Source: Vicinamibacteria bacterium
GTDB lineage: Bacteria > Acidobacteriota > Vicinamibacteria > Vicinamibacterales > UBA2999
DNA: 10,051 bases
Reading direction: 5' to 3'
Assembly (NCBI GenBank): GCA_025924295.1
Contig: JAICEG010000166.1
Coordinates: forward strand, 1 to 10,051
Positions 9,873 to 10,051 of this stretch are shown here, in pieces. A program made the translations under genes and the position numbers. Numbering within the stretch: position 1 is the first letter of the stretch; every line of letters begins with the position of its first letter. A model generated the notes under the pieces. That model was not told the DNA's origin. It saw nothing but the letters and a program-made list of their open reading frames with translations, and made no database searches.

Positions 9873-10003
9873 CCACCGAACACAAGCGAGTCCTGAGGTT
9901 AGATCTTGACATTCTGCATTACAGACCGTGCGGCCGTCATCTCGTCAACGACGGGGTGGAAACGAACGGCTCGATCCCGGAGTAGTTCAGTCCGCAGAGA
10001 CAT

Positions 10004-10038
10004 GTCAGATTCTGGATCAACCCGGACACGGGTCTGAC
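10004..10038. repeat. Small nested inverted repeat at the window edge
   Basis: Outer arms GTCAGA (10004-10009) and TCTGAC (10033-10038) enclose an inner hairpin ACCCG-GACA-CGGGT (10020-10033). The two stems share base 10033, so they cannot both form completely. No U-tract follows in either direction. It could be part of a regulatory region for genes outside the window. Confidence 0.35.
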
Positions 10039-10051
10039 GCGATAATCTCGA

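Larger units (their letters stand above)
9796..9890. repeat. 15-bp inverted repeat with 65-nt spacer
   Basis: CTCGCTTGTGTTTGG (9796-9810) is complementary to CCGAACACAAGCGAG (9876-9890) with one non-Watson-Crick position (9808/9878). In a plus-strand RNA that position is a U-G wobble, and a further G-U pair could form at 9795/9891; in a minus-strand RNA the same positions become A-C mismatches. The spacer holds a second hairpin (9841-9872) and a direct repeat (9816-9832). The element ends 28 nt upstream of the oxidoreductase start codon. It could be a cis-regulatory structure, the remnant of a small mobile element, or a protein-binding site. No flanking target duplication or terminator U-tract is visible. 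Confidence 0.6.
9769..10051. other. Non-coding right end, no convincing gene
   Basis: About 56% G+C against roughly 65% in the neighbouring genes. It must hold the promoter of the leftward oxidoreductase-bshB1-bshA operon, but I see no clear -35/-10 pair. TTGACA at 9906-9911 on the plus strand lacks a suitably spaced -10. Two short open frames run in from the window edge on the minus strand, ending at 9899 (50 aa) and 9937 (37 aa). Neither is recognisable, so a partial upstream gene can be neither shown nor excluded. The stretch contains the inverted repeats listed separately. Confidence 0.5.

Noticed and set aside
9785..9904. Possible integron attC site: GTTAGAT (9898-9904) fits the GTTRRRY core box, and the region is an imperfect palindrome of about 120 bp
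   Set aside because: The partner box RYYYAAC is missing at the other end, no integron integrase or cassette array is visible, and the adjacent gene belongs to a coherent operon. One 7-mer match is easily chance.
9906..9911. TTGACA resembling a -35 box on the plus strand
   Set aside because: No -10-like hexamer at 16-18 nt spacing, and no plus-strand gene follows in the window.
9803..9985. Plus-strand 60-codon open frame over the inverted repeat
   Set aside because: No family likeness, poor codon bias, and it spans the palindromic element; most likely chance.
9970..9990. GGCTCGATCCCGG, reminiscent of a tRNA T-arm
   Set aside because: The flanks do not form a T stem or acceptor stem, and no anticodon arm is found upstream.
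9899..10051. Minus-strand open frame running in from the window edge (50 codons to a TAA), and an alternative ending at 9937
   Set aside because: Too short to be significant, neither is recognised, and the longer one has mixed third-position GC unlike the neighbouring genes. A real partial gene cannot be excluded.

Overview
The window is high-GC bacterial chromosomal DNA (roughly 65% G+C in the genes by eye) and is densely packed with genes. The gene content is two bacillithiol-synthesis enzymes, a large bacterial GH63/MGH1-like glucosidase, a GMC oxidoreductase and a glucose 1-dehydrogenase without the structural zinc lobe. Together with the GC content this suggests Acidobacteriota, perhaps a Vicinamibacteria-like soil lineage. 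That placement is inference from family recall, not from a marker gene.

Plus-strand block, 2-6711: five tightly spaced genes in one direction. They are a GMC oxidoreductase (5' end cut by the window), an exported two-domain VOC protein, an 897-aa GH63-like glucosidase, a zinc-dependent glucose 1-dehydrogenase and a small zinc-finger anti-sigma factor. Gaps are 1 nt, a 4-nt ATGA overlap, 16 nt, and a slight overlap or 13-nt gap depending on the anti-sigma start. The glucosidase could release glucose and the dehydrogenase could oxidise it to gluconolactone; the GMC enzyme suggests a further sugar or alcohol oxidation. The block reads as an oxidative sugar-utilisation operon whose substrate cannot be read from the sequence.

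Minus-strand block, 9768-6708: three genes transcribed leftward, a DadA-like FAD amine/amino-acid oxidoreductase, bshB1 and bshA, each joined by a 4-nt stop/start overlap (ATGA, then GTGA). BshA couples GlcNAc to malate and BshB1 deacetylates the product, giving GlcN-malate, the bacillithiol precursor. The last enzyme of the pathway, BshC, is not in the window. The two blocks converge and their stop codons overlap at 6708-6711, with no terminator between them.

Right end, 9769-10051: about 280 bp of lower G+C (about 56%) with no convincing gene. It holds a 15-bp inverted repeat enclosing a smaller hairpin and a 10-bp-period direct repeat, plus a second small nested hairpin near the window edge. 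No rRNA, tRNA, CRISPR array, insertion sequence or transposase was found. I see no clear novel multi-gene system. The points most worth checking are the oxidoreductase coupled to the bacillithiol genes, the possible CTG start of the anti-sigma gene, the VOC protein with complementary loss of metal ligands, and the palindromic element at the right end.
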